Under the pieces are notes generated by a model, which had not been told where the DNA came from, made no database searches, and was given only the letters and a program-made list of their open reading frames with translations. The position numbers and the translations under genes are program-made. Below, in pieces: positions 8,323 through 17,651 of a stretch of DNA of 64,000 nt (position 1 is its first letter; each line of letters begins with the position of its first letter). This DNA is from Veillonella parvula DSM 2008. Lineage in GTDB: Bacteria; Bacillota; Negativicutes; Veillonellales; Veillonellaceae. The DNA lies in contig NC_013520.1 in the NCBI RefSeq assembly GCF_000024945.1, positions 830,501-894,500 of the forward strand. The letters run 5' to 3'.

Positions 8323-9062
8323 TGGTTACTATCGAAACGCATAAGAGTAAGATAACACAAGCTCGTGAAGAATCTCTTCATGAGCTTGTTGCTCGTTTAG
8401 ACATACCTGTGTCAGATATATCCATTATAGATTGTGCTTTTACACATACTTCTTATGCGAATGAACATAAATCAAAGCATATTCATCACAATCAGCGATT
8501 AGAGTTTTTAGGCGATGCTGTTTTGGATCTTATTATTGGGGAATACCTATTTAAGACATATCCAGATATGGCTGAAGGTAATTTAACGAAAATTAAGGCC
8601 GCTACAGTGTGTGAGGATTCTTTAGCATCTGTGAGTCGTTCTTTGCAACTAGGACAATATTTATTGCTCGGTCATGGAGAACGCGCTTCCGGTGGTAACG
8701 ATAGAAACTCTATATTAGCGGATACCTTTGAGTCTCTCATCGGTGCCATTTATATTTCTACAGATTATCAAACGGCTATGGCCTTTGTTTTAAAGCATTT
8801 AACTACCTATATCATGCAAGCCTTAGAAGGTAAGCGGGGCAAAGATTATAAGACGTTATTACAAGAATATGTGCAAAGAGATGGGGATAAACATATTGTC
8901 TATCATTTGCTCAGTGAAAGTGGTCCCGATCATGCTAAAACCTTCCATATGGAGGTTGAAATTAATGGTGTTACTTACGAGGCCGGCTCTGGTAAAAGTA
9001 AAAAAATTGCAGAACAACATGCGGCTCAATTGACTTTAGAAAAGTTGATGGCTGATAAATAG
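8322..9062 (+). CDS. rnc: Ribonuclease III
   Basis: Double-strand-specific endoribonuclease for rRNA and mRNA processing. The family signature RLEFLGDAVLDL lies at about residues 62-74 with the second acidic cluster ADTFESLIGAIY further on, and a double-stranded RNA-binding domain fills the C-terminus (YKTLLQEYVQ ... KIAEQHAA). 246 residues. It is coupled to fabF by a one-base overlap and is followed by a strong terminator, so it closes the lipid operon. The rnc-smc-ftsY order across this region is common in Firmicutes. Confidence 0.96.
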   Translation: MVTIETHKSKITQAREESLHELVARLDIPVSDISIIDCAFTHTSYANEHKSKHIHHNQRLEFLGDAVLDLIIGEYLFKTYPDMAEGNLTKIKAATVCEDSLASVSRSLQLGQYLLLGHGERASGGNDRNSILADTFESLIGAIYISTDYQTAMAFVLKHLTTYIMQALEGKRGKDYKTLLQEYVQRDGDKHIVYHLLSESGPDHAKTFHMEVEINGVTYEAGSGKSKKIAEQHAAQLTLEKLMADK

Positions 9063-9087
9063 AAAAGCGCCGAATGGCGCTTTTTTT
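9063..9087 (+). terminator. Terminator after rnc
   Basis: Nine-bp stem AAAAGCGCC / GGCGCTTTT with a GAAT loop and a run of seven T residues. Confidence 0.93.
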
Positions 9088-9127
9088 GTATAATAGTATG
9101 TGAGTAATATATAGTATGTGAGTAATA

Positions 9128-9205
9128 ATCTATATAATGGTAGATGAATAATGATCTATATAATGATAGATGAACAATAATCTATATAATAATAGATGAA
9201 TAATA
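9128..9205 (+). repeat. Three tandem 26-bp repeats
   Basis: Three adjacent units at 9128-9153, 9154-9179 and 9180-9205 differ at only a few positions. Each contains a short palindrome ATCTAT-ATAATG-ATAGAT and a TATAAT-like hexamer. They fill the spacer between the rnc terminator and the radical SAM gene and may supply redundant promoter elements. A looser related GTGAGTAATA repeat precedes them. Confidence 0.85.
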
Positions 9206-9232
9206 ATTTTTACATAAGAAGAGGAGGTGTCT

Positions 9233-10432
9233 ATGAAACCATTTGGTATGATTCCCTTTTTTATACCTCACGTAGGTTGTCCCTATGTGTGTACATTTTG
9301 TAATCAATCTCGTATTACAGGCCAATCTGGTATTAGTCACCTAACTCCAGAATATATACAACAAACAATCAAAGACTATGTAGGAACAAAGCGGAATGAA
9401 AAGTTTTGGGAGGTTGCCTTTTATGGTGGATCATTTACGGCTATTATTAAAGATTTACAACATAAATTATTAATGCCTGCCTATGAAATGCTTCAACAGG
9501 GCCTCATTGATGGCATACGCTGTTCTACAAGGCCCGATGCTGTAGGAGATGAAGCGATTACATTATTACAGTCTTATGGAGTAAAAACTGTGGAACTTGG
9601 TGTGCAGTCTATGAATGATGGTATTTTAGTCGATGCTAAGAGGGGGCACACGGCACAAGAGGTAGTAGAGGCTGTTACACGATTAAAACATCGTGATATG
9701 ACCGTTGGGGTTCAACTTTTACCGGGACTAAAAGGAGAGACTTGGCAAACCATAATAGAAACGGCCATTGCAGTAGCCGCATTACGACCTGATTTTGTAC
9801 GTATCTATCCCGTACTAGTTATAGAAAATACAGAGCTAGCCGAACAGTATAGAGCTGGAGAATATAAACCACTAAGTACTGAGCTAGCTATACAGTATTG
9901 TTCATTTTTAAAAGATTGGTTTGAACAGCATGGCATTGAAGTCATTCGCACGGGTTTACAAAGTACAGAAGAATTAGATTCCGGCAATAGCTTAGTAGCG
10001 GGGCCATATGAGCCCGCTATGGGGGAGCTGGTTGTGAACGAACAGTATAAGCAGCGAATTGAACGTTGTATTGATGAGCATGCATCTCAGTATACGTACG
10101 CACTAAGTAACGATTGTTTTAATCTAACTGACTACGCTACTTATGAAAATCTAGGATTTAGTGGAGTTAGTGCTTATAATGCTGATAATAGTGGATATAT
10201 AGATAACACTAATAATGATAGAACAAATTATATTAGGAATAATGGTATTGCAGTACAGCATAATATTGTTATTTCTTATCCGAGATGCTTAACATCTAAG
10301 GTGCGAGGCCTTAATAATCGAAACGTTAAATACTTTCAGATTCAGTATCCGCAGTATGCATTTGAATGGTGTGAAGAACGCACGAGAAATACCGTTCGTT
10401 GCTGTATTGATGGCCTGCAATATGTGTTATAA
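9233..10432 (+). CDS. Radical SAM protein (Elp3-like)
   Basis: Radical SAM enzyme of the type often found just before smc in clostridia. The cluster-binding motif CPYVCTFC lies near the N-terminus (about residues 16-23), followed by GGSFTAI and the R-P-D-A segment (STRPDA) seen in Elp3/MiaB-like coproporphyrin-type radical SAM proteins. About 399 residues. The ATG at 9233 follows GAGGAGGTG; a GTG at 9227 falls inside that ribosome site. It lacks the acetyltransferase domain of true Elp3 and its substrate is unknown. Confidence 0.85.
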   Translation: MKPFGMIPFFIPHVGCPYVCTFCNQSRITGQSGISHLTPEYIQQTIKDYVGTKRNEKFWEVAFYGGSFTAIIKDLQHKLLMPAYEMLQQGLIDGIRCSTRPDAVGDEAITLLQSYGVKTVELGVQSMNDGILVDAKRGHTAQEVVEAVTRLKHRDMTVGVQLLPGLKGETWQTIIETAIAVAALRPDFVRIYPVLVIENTELAEQYRAGEYKPLSTELAIQYCSFLKDWFEQHGIEVIRTGLQSTEELDSGNSLVAGPYEPAMGELVVNEQYKQRIERCIDEHASQYTYALSNDCFNLTDYATYENLGFSGVSAYNADNSGYIDNTNNDRTNYIRNNGIAVQHNIVISYPRCLTSKVRGLNNRNVKYFQIQYPQYAFEWCEERTRNTVRCCIDGLQYVL

Positions 10433-10477
10433 TAAAAAATATGATTATTTAGGGTTGTTGGTAGAAAGGAGGCAGTC

Positions 10478-13400
10478 ATGCAATTACTTCGGTTGGAATT
10501 AAAGGGCTTTAAATCGTTTGCGGATAAAACGATTGTAAAATTCTCACCAGGAATGACTGCCGTTATTGGTCCTAACGGAAGTGGTAAAAGTAATATTACG
10601 GATGCTATGAAATGGGTATTGGGAGAATCCAATGTCCGTAATTTGCGCGGTCAAAAAGCAGAGGATATTATTTTCTCTGGTACGGAAAAGCGCAAACCTA
10701 TGAGCGCTGCTGAGGTTACACTTGTGTTTGACAATAGTGACCAACAATTAGATATAGATATGGCTGAGGTAGCCATTACACGCCGTATATACCGCACTGG
10801 TGAAAGTGAGTTCCTCATTAATAAGCGATCTTGTCGTTTAAAGGACATACATCTTTTACTAGCAGATACCGGTCTTGGTAGAGACTCCATGGCTATCATT
10901 GGGCAGAACCGAATTGATGCTATTTTAAATTCTAAACCTGAAGAACGGCGCCTTATCTTTGAAGATGTAGCAGGTATTTCTCGCTTTAAGATCAATAAAG
11001 AAGATGCATTGCGTCGTATTGCCAGTACAGATCGTAATATGGAGCGTGTACGAGACGTAATGGCTACCATTGAAGAGCAATTAGGACCTTTGTCTGAAAA
11101 AGCGGAAAAGACTAAAAAATATATGACCTTAAGCCGCGCAAAGCGCGATTATGATGGGGCATTAGGCTTCCACAATTATAAGACCTCTGATCGTCTTTTA
11201 ACACGTTTTGAAAACGATAATATTGCCTTTAAAGATGAAGAAATTGAGCTTCAAACTGAATTGTCTAAATTAGAGGCTCGTCGTCACGAATTGCAATCGT
11301 CCTCGTCAAAAGAGCAGGAACAGCTTAAGTTGTGGGAGGCTCAATATACTGAAAAGCAACGCGATGAAGAACGCTTATCTGGTCATTTACGTCTCTTAGA
11401 AGAGCAACTAAAAACAGCGCGCCGTGAATTAGATGAAACGTCTATGCGCATTAGCGAGCTAGAGGCTACGCAAAAGGGCGAGGAGCAACAATTGCGCATC
11501 TTAAATCAATTGATTCAAGATGAAAGTGCTCAATTAGTAGAAAAAGAGTCTAATCTAGAAGAATTAGAAGCGAGTTACAAAAAGGCTGTTGAAGATGTAA
11601 GGTCAGAACAAGCTAAGTTCCAATCCTTGCAATCCAATCGAGAGGCTTTTGAGAAACGTCAATTAGAAGTTGTGAGTGCTATTGAAACGGCTAAGGCTAG
11701 TATTCGGAGCTTAGAAGCTCGCAAGGGGGAAAGTAAAAATCAATGTGCTATTCTAGAATCTGAAATAGCACAGGTAGATAGTGAACTACAAGTCGCTCGT
11801 TCTGAATTTGAAGCGCTAGGTCAAAAGTTTAATGCCTTATCTGCTCAACGACAAGCCCTCGTTGATGATGCTAAGGATGCGGTCATGAAAGCGCGTGAAG
11901 AGCGTAAGGAATTACAAAAGCTGCGCACTCAAGAACAACGTGCAAAAGGTCGATTAGAACTATTAGCACAGTGGGAGGAACAGCACGAAGGTTACTTAGA
12001 AGGCACAAAGAACATCCTCAATGGTAAAGGTTCTTGGCGCGAACAGATCACGGGCGCTGTTGGCGATCTCTTTACGGTAGAGGAGAAATATACTACGGCT
12101 ATCGAAACGGCCTTAGGCGGTAGTGTTAACCACGTTGTAACTACTACAGCTCGCGCTGCTGCGGAGGGTGTCAATTATTTGAAATCTATCCAAGGTGGTC
12201 GCGTAACCTTCTTGCCGATGGATTCTGTTAAAGGTAAACCATATGATACACCGGCTTTACATGAAAGCTGTGTATTAGGCACTGCTGTTGATTGTATTTC
12301 TTTTGATAATAAATACGCCCATATTTTCCAATACTTATTGGGGCGCACCTTGGTAGTGTCTTCCATGGATGATGCCATTGGATTACAGAAAAAATACAAT
12401 CAGCAATTGCGCATCGTAACTCTTACAGGGGAACAATTTCAACCTGGTGGTTCTCTAACCGGTGGTGCCACAAAACGTAAGCGTGCTTCTGTATTGAGCC
12501 GCAAGGAAGAGGCTGCTAGTCTTGAACAAGAACTGGTACAAATCGAAGGTCAAATTCGCTCCTTAATAGCTAACTTAGAAAGCCTTGAAAAACGGGTTGA
12601 AGAGACTGAAAAGGATCAAGCGACTCTTGATGAAAGCTATCAACATACGAACTTACTCTATGTGGCTAGTGAAACAAAGGTACAAAATATACAAAATCAG
12701 CTGGATCGTAAGAAACGTGTTCTCCATGAAGAAGAGCAACGTTTAGTACAAATTGATATTGATTTGGCTACTACAACAGCTAACTTGAAAGATCAAGAAA
12801 CAGCATTAGCTTCCTTGCAAGAGGATCATGGTATGGATGGTAATCAAGGGGCGTTGATGGGTCGATTAACCGTGTTGCAAAAGGTGCAACAAGAGGCGTA
12901 TGAAGCTTTTACAGAAGCTCGCCTTACTTGTGATACCTTGCGACATACCATTCAGGAACGGGAATCACAACGTGAACAGCGTAATCAGTCTATTTCTAGT
13001 ATTATTGAGCGTTTAACACCACTTCGTAATTTGTTAGTTAGTACTACACAACGCTATGAAGAGGATATCCCTCTGGCTCAGGAAGTTGCAGAACAAGAGT
13101 TGACCTCTGCTACGGCTGAGGTTGAACGATTACGTGCCCTTCGCGATGAAGCTTATGATAAAACATCTACGGGGCGCGAGGAAATGGAATCTATCCTCAG
13201 TGAGCAAGACCGATTGAATCAACGCTACAAAGTGGTGCAAGGTCGCCTTGTTGATATGGAAGGTAAAATTACACGTCATCGCATGGACTGTGAGCGCTTT
13301 GTAGAAGAATTACAAGAGCTAGGCTTTACTTTGGAAGATGCTCAAGTCCTTCGCATTGAAGGCTCCGTTAGCGATTGGAAGGATGAGCAAGCTCGTTTGA

Positions 13401-14032
13401 TAGCCGAAATTGCCGAATTGGGTCCAGTCAATCCAAATGCCGTTGAGGAATACGAAGAGACTAAAGAACGCTATGATTTCTTAACCACACAATTAGCTGA
13501 TTTAGATACGGCAAAGGCGCAATTACAGGCGGTTATTGCCGAAATGGATAAGGCTATGAGTACACAGCTATATGATGTATTGGATGTGGTAGGCCGTAGA
13601 TTCCAAGAAGTATTCAGCCAATTGTTTGGCGGTGGTACTGCGCAAATTGTACTTACTGATCCAGATAATATCTTGACGGGTGGTATCGACTTCTACATTC
13701 AACCACCAGGGAAAAAGCGTCAACAATTGACACTTTTATCGGGTGGTGAGCGTGCTCTTACGGTTATCGCTTTATTGTTCTCATTCCTTGACTATCGTCC
13801 AGCTCCGTTCTGTGTGCTTGACGAAGTTGACGCGGCGCTTGACGAAGCTAATGTTGAACGATTTAGCTCTTACTTAAATCGAATAAATAAAGAAACACAA
13901 TTTATCGTTGTATCTCACCGTAAAAAGACGATGGAAGCTGCCGAAGTACTTCAAGGGGTAACCATGGTGGAACGCGGTGTATCGCGATTATTAACAGTAG
14001 CATTTGAAGATGTGAAGGAGGATCTAGCATAA
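10478..14032 (+). CDS. smc: Chromosome segregation protein SMC
   Basis: Condensin ATPase that folds and segregates the chromosome with ScpA and ScpB. The 1184-residue length and order are typical: Walker A GPNGSGKSN at about residue 32, two long coiled coils on each side of a hinge at about residues 510-640, then the ABC signature LSGGERALT and Walker B FCVLDEVDAALDE near the end. The start is preceded by GAAAGGAGG. The stop codon overlaps the ftsY start (TAATG). Confidence 0.98.
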   Translation: MQLLRLELKGFKSFADKTIVKFSPGMTAVIGPNGSGKSNITDAMKWVLGESNVRNLRGQKAEDIIFSGTEKRKPMSAAEVTLVFDNSDQQLDIDMAEVAITRRIYRTGESEFLINKRSCRLKDIHLLLADTGLGRDSMAIIGQNRIDAILNSKPEERRLIFEDVAGISRFKINKEDALRRIASTDRNMERVRDVMATIEEQLGPLSEKAEKTKKYMTLSRAKRDYDGALGFHNYKTSDRLLTRFENDNIAFKDEEIELQTELSKLEARRHELQSSSSKEQEQLKLWEAQYTEKQRDEERLSGHLRLLEEQLKTARRELDETSMRISELEATQKGEEQQLRILNQLIQDESAQLVEKESNLEELEASYKKAVEDVRSEQAKFQSLQSNREAFEKRQLEVVSAIETAKASIRSLEARKGESKNQCAILESEIAQVDSELQVARSEFEALGQKFNALSAQRQALVDDAKDAVMKAREERKELQKLRTQEQRAKGRLELLAQWEEQHEGYLEGTKNILNGKGSWREQITGAVGDLFTVEEKYTTAIETALGGSVNHVVTTTARAAAEGVNYLKSIQGGRVTFLPMDSVKGKPYDTPALHESCVLGTAVDCISFDNKYAHIFQYLLGRTLVVSSMDDAIGLQKKYNQQLRIVTLTGEQFQPGGSLTGGATKRKRASVLSRKEEAASLEQELVQIEGQIRSLIANLESLEKRVEETEKDQATLDESYQHTNLLYVASETKVQNIQNQLDRKKRVLHEEEQRLVQIDIDLATTTANLKDQETALASLQEDHGMDGNQGALMGRLTVLQKVQQEAYEAFTEARLTCDTLRHTIQERESQREQRNQSISSIIERLTPLRNLLVSTTQRYEEDIPLAQEVAEQELTSATAEVERLRALRDEAYDKTSTGREEMESILSEQDRLNQRYKVVQGRLVDMEGKITRHRMDCERFVEELQELGFTLEDAQVLRIEGSVSDWKDEQARLIAEIAELGPVNPNAVEEYEETKERYDFLTTQLADLDTAKAQLQAVIAEMDKAMSTQLYDVLDVVGRRFQEVFSQLFGGGTAQIVLTDPDNILTGGIDFYIQPPGKKRQQLTLLSGGERALTVIALLFSFLDYRPAPFCVLDEVDAALDEANVERFSSYLNRINKETQFIVVSHRKKTMEAAEVLQGVTMVERGVSRLLTVAFEDVKEDLA

Positions 14033-14967
14033 TGGCATTTGGATTCTTTGATAGAATTAAAGACGGTTTAGAGAAAACTCGTAAGTCTTTTGTAAAAAAT
14101 GTAGAAAGCATCGTTATTGGTTATGCGCAAATCGATGATGATTTTTTAGATGATTTAGAAGCAGTTATGCTTACTAGTGATCTAGGCCCTAAGACGACAG
14201 AATACTTGATGAAAGAAATTCGTCGTGGTGTAACAGAAGGTATCATTAATCATACAGGCGATGTAATGCCGTTTATGGAAGACCGCATCACGGAAATGCT
14301 CATCGATCAAGAAGATGAAATTACTTTGCACCATCCTGAGGTTATCCTCGTAGTTGGTGTAAATGGTGTTGGTAAAACAACGACAATCGCTAAATTGGCT
14401 AACTATTATACTAAAGAAGGTAAAAAGGTTATCATTGCTGCAGGTGATACATTCCGTGCCGCTGCAGCTGACCAATTATCCATTTGGGCTGATCGCGTTG
14501 GTGTGCCGATTGTTAAACATAAAGAAGGCGCAGACCCTGCTGCCGTTGTATATGATGCAATGGAAGCTGCGAAAGCTCGTAATGCAGACCTTGTTATCGT
14601 AGATACGGCTGGTCGTCTACATACTAAGGTTAACCTTATGGAAGAGCTTAAAAAGATGGGGCGCGTAGCGAATAACCACGTAGAAGGTGCGCCGCATCAA
14701 ACATTGCTCGTTTTAGATGGTACTACGGGTCAAAATGCAGTAAGCCAAGCTAAATTATTTGGTCAAGCTGTACCAGTAAATGGTATTGTAGTAACTAAAC
14801 TAGATGGTACAGCAAAAGGCGGCGTAGTTATCTCTATTAAAGAGGAACTGGGCGTACCCGTACGCTGGATTGGCGTTGGCGAAGGTATGGATGACTTGCG
14901 TCCATTTAATGCAAAAGAATTTGCTAATGCACTATTTAATAAAGGAATGATTCAAGGTGACAAATAA
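14032..14967 (+). CDS. ftsY: Signal recognition particle receptor FtsY
   Basis: SRP receptor GTPase that docks ribosome-nascent chain complexes at the inner membrane. GTPase motifs are clear: [33 protein letters not shown]. At 311 residues it has only a short N-terminal part before the NG domain, as in most Firmicutes. It is coupled to smc upstream and overlaps the next small gene by 11 bases. Confidence 0.97.
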   Translation: MAFGFFDRIKDGLEKTRKSFVKNVESIVIGYAQIDDDFLDDLEAVMLTSDLGPKTTEYLMKEIRRGVTEGIINHTGDVMPFMEDRITEMLIDQEDEITLHHPEVILVVGVNGVGKTTTIAKLANYYTKEGKKVIIAAGDTFRAAAADQLSIWADRVGVPIVKHKEGADPAAVVYDAMEAAKARNADLVIVDTAGRLHTKVNLMEELKKMGRVANNHVEGAPHQTLLVLDGTTGQNAVSQAKLFGQAVPVNGIVVTKLDGTAKGGVVISIKEELGVPVRWIGVGEGMDDLRPFNAKEFANALFNKGMIQGDK

Positions 14968-15340
14968 ATATAACCGGGAATTCTTACTTGAATATGTAGA
15001 ATCTGAAAATAAAAAAAATGAATGTAATGTTAGCCTAGAAAATATGAATAAGATAGTTAGCTTAATCGAGTACTTCGGTATTGAACTATATCGCCCCATT
15101 ACGAGATTGCTACTTTCAAACTGGGAAGAAATTACAGAACGTATTAATAACTATACTGAATCAGATTGGATGATGGCTGATGAAATCCAGAAGACCACAC
15201 CTACACTAGATCGCTTTTCTATTGCTATGCTCATCGAAGTCTTAGAAGGTGAGGATACGTTGAATCAAGCGGAAAATGTAGGTCGTCGTTTGACGGATGA
15301 AGAAATGAAAGCCATCCGTAAACATCAGGATGAACAGTAA
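14957..15340 (+). CDS. Hypothetical protein between ftsY and uvrB
   Basis: A 127-residue protein that I do not recognise. It starts with GTG inside the end of ftsY (ribosome site AAAGGAATG) and its TAA overlaps the uvrB ATG by one base, so it is certainly expressed with its neighbours. The sequence is charged and predicted helical, without signal peptide, membrane segment or cysteine motif. Its C-terminus ([18 protein letters not shown]) is strongly polar. Coupling on both sides argues that it is a real gene; no function can be inferred. Confidence 0.8.
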   Translation: MTNKYNREFLLEYVESENKKNECNVSLENMNKIVSLIEYFGIELYRPITRLLLSNWEEITERINNYTESDWMMADEIQKTTPTLDRFSIAMLIEVLEGEDTLNQAENVGRRLTDEEMKAIRKHQDEQ

Positions 15341-17517
15341 TGAAGCATAGTACATATAATTACGAGGGGGGCCAACCATTTAAAGTGGAGGCGCCCTTTA
15401 CGCCTACAGGTGACCAACCTACCGCGATTCAATCTTTAACAGAAGGTATTGAACGTGGTGAATGGGCGCAAGTTTTGCTCGGTGCCACTGGTACTGGTAA
15501 GACTTTTACAATGGCTAAGGTTATTGAAGCAGTTCAAAAGCCGACCTTGATCATTGCTCATAATAAAACCTTGGCGGCTCAATTATGTAGTGAATTTAAA
15601 AGTTTCTTTCCAAATAATGCGGTAGAATACTTTGTATCTTACTACGATTTTTATCAACCGGAGGCCTATATTCCTTCTAGTGATACATATATCGAGAAGG
15701 ATGCGTCTATTAATGATGAAATCGATAAACTGCGACATAGTGCTACGATGAGCCTTTTTGAGCGCCGCGATGTCATTATCGTTGCCTCTGTTAGCTGTAT
15801 TTATGGCTTAGGTGACCCTGAGGACTATTCTGATCTTGTATTGTCCTTGCGCTTAGGTCAAACTAAATCGCGCGATGAAATCTTATCTAAACTCGTAGAT
15901 ATTCAATATACGAGAAATGATATGAACTTTATCCGCGGTACCTTCCGTGTACAAGGGGATACAATTGATATTTTCCCTGCCGCTTATAGTGAAAGAGCCA
16001 TTCGTGTGGAGCTCTTTGGTGATGAAATCGACCGCCTCGTAGAGGTAGATTCCTTGACGGGTGAAGTTATTGCGGAAAGAAAACACGTTGCTGTCTATCC
16101 AGCATCTCACTATGTAACGACGAAAGAGAAGATGAATATTGCTGTAGAGCGTATTGAAGCCGAATTAGATGAGCAGTTGGCGAAGTTAAAAGCTGCTGAC
16201 CGTCTATTGGAGGCTCAGCGCTTAGAACAGCGTACCCGTTACGATATAGAAATGATGCAAGAAATGGGCTATTGCTCGGGCATCGAAAACTATTCCCGTC
16301 ATATGTCTGAACGTAAGGCTGGGGAAGCACCGTTTACATTGATTGATTATTTCCCAGATGATTTCCTCATCATGGTGGACGAATCGCATGTGACGATGCC
16401 TCAAATTCGTGCTATGTATAATGGTGACCGTGCCCGTAAAGAATCTCTTATCGAATACGGTTTCCGTCTTCCTTCTGCATTAGATAATAGACCTCTTCAA
16501 TTCGATGAATTTGTAGAGCGTATCAATCAAATTGTATACGTATCGGCTACACCTGGCCCATACGAAATGGAAGTAGAAACGAATATTGCAGAGCAAATCA
16601 TTCGTCCTACGGGCCTATTAGATCCATCTATAGAAATTCGTCCTATTAAGGGGCAAATGGATGACTTGCTTGGAGAAATTCACAAACGAGCTGCCAAGAA
16701 TGAACGGGTTCTTGTTACGACATTGACGAAGAAGATGGCTGAGGACTTAACGGAATTTTTGAAGGAAATGGGCGTACGAGTTCGTTACCTTCATTCCGAT
16801 ATTGTTACTATTGAGCGGGCTGAAATCATTCGTGATTTGCGGGCTGGCGTATTCGATGTATTAGTTGGTATTAACTTGCTTCGTGAAGGTCTCGATATGC
16901 CAGAGGTTTCCTTGGTTGCTATCTTAGATGCGGATAAGGAAGGTTTCTTGCGTTCCGATACGGCCATGATTCAAACTATAGGTCGTGCGGCTCGTAATGT
17001 GAATGGTCATGTTATCATGTACGCAGATCGTGTAACAGGTTCCATGCAACGAGCTATCGATGAAACCGATCGTCGTCGTGCCGTGCAAGAGGCTTATAAT
17101 ATTGAACATAATATCACGCCTAAATCTGTATCTAAAGATGTAAAAGAGCTTATCGAATTAACGAAAATCGAAGAAGATATGGTTACCGAGGGAAAGGGAC
17201 TTTCACCGAAAAAAGGAAAACAAAAAAAATCCTCAGAGGGCATGGACCATGGACACGAATCATATGTTCAAGATACATCAGCACCTAAGGTGGCAGATAT
17301 AACACTGGAAGAATTGTACAATAAGATTGAAGAGCTAGATCGTCAAATGAAGGCCGCCGCCAAGCAGCTTGAATTTGAATCCGCTGCTAAATTACGTGAT
17401 CAATTGGGCGTATTACGTCAACAATGGTCCGATATGCATAGTGCAGGAGATAGCAAGTTGAAGAAGCCTGCTTCTACCAAATCTAGAAAGCGGACGAGTC
17501 CAAAAAGTAAATCTTAG
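15340..17517 (+). CDS. uvrB: Excinuclease ABC subunit B
   Basis: DNA damage-verifying helicase-like subunit of nucleotide excision repair. Walker A is GATGTGKT, the beta-hairpin segment is [20 protein letters not shown], and the C-terminal UVR motif ([20 protein letters not shown]) that meets UvrC is intact. The 725 residues include a lysine/serine-rich linker and a basic tail ([18 protein letters not shown]), which make it longer than many UvrB proteins. UvrA and UvrC follow on the same strand. Confidence 0.98.
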   Translation: MKHSTYNYEGGQPFKVEAPFTPTGDQPTAIQSLTEGIERGEWAQVLLGATGTGKTFTMAKVIEAVQKPTLIIAHNKTLAAQLCSEFKSFFPNNAVEYFVSYYDFYQPEAYIPSSDTYIEKDASINDEIDKLRHSATMSLFERRDVIIVASVSCIYGLGDPEDYSDLVLSLRLGQTKSRDEILSKLVDIQYTRNDMNFIRGTFRVQGDTIDIFPAAYSERAIRVELFGDEIDRLVEVDSLTGEVIAERKHVAVYPASHYVTTKEKMNIAVERIEAELDEQLAKLKAADRLLEAQRLEQRTRYDIEMMQEMGYCSGIENYSRHMSERKAGEAPFTLIDYFPDDFLIMVDESHVTMPQIRAMYNGDRARKESLIEYGFRLPSALDNRPLQFDEFVERINQIVYVSATPGPYEMEVETNIAEQIIRPTGLLDPSIEIRPIKGQMDDLLGEIHKRAAKNERVLVTTLTKKMAEDLTEFLKEMGVRVRYLHSDIVTIERAEIIRDLRAGVFDVLVGINLLREGLDMPEVSLVAILDADKEGFLRSDTAMIQTIGRAARNVNGHVIMYADRVTGSMQRAIDETDRRRAVQEAYNIEHNITPKSVSKDVKELIELTKIEEDMVTEGKGLSPKKGKQKKSSEGMDHGHESYVQDTSAPKVADITLEELYNKIEELDRQMKAAAKQLEFESAAKLRDQLGVLRQQWSDMHSAGDSKLKKPASTKSRKRTSPKSKS

Positions 17518-17607
17518 GAGCAATTTTAAAAGATTGTAAGAAAACACATAGATTATATAGACTATATGTGCGATAATATACATATATTATTTCATGTTAG
17601 TAATCGG

Positions 17608-17638
17608 AGAGATGATGCCGTTTGGTATCATCTCTTTA
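17608..17638 (+). terminator. Hairpin between uvrB and uvrA
   Basis: A 12-bp stem (AGAGATGATGCC with GGTATCATCTCT, one G-T pair, loop GTTT) followed by only three T residues and AAA. Possibly a weak terminator or a processing structure just before the uvrA ribosome site. Confidence 0.5.
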
Positions 17639-17651
17639 AATAGGAAAGATA

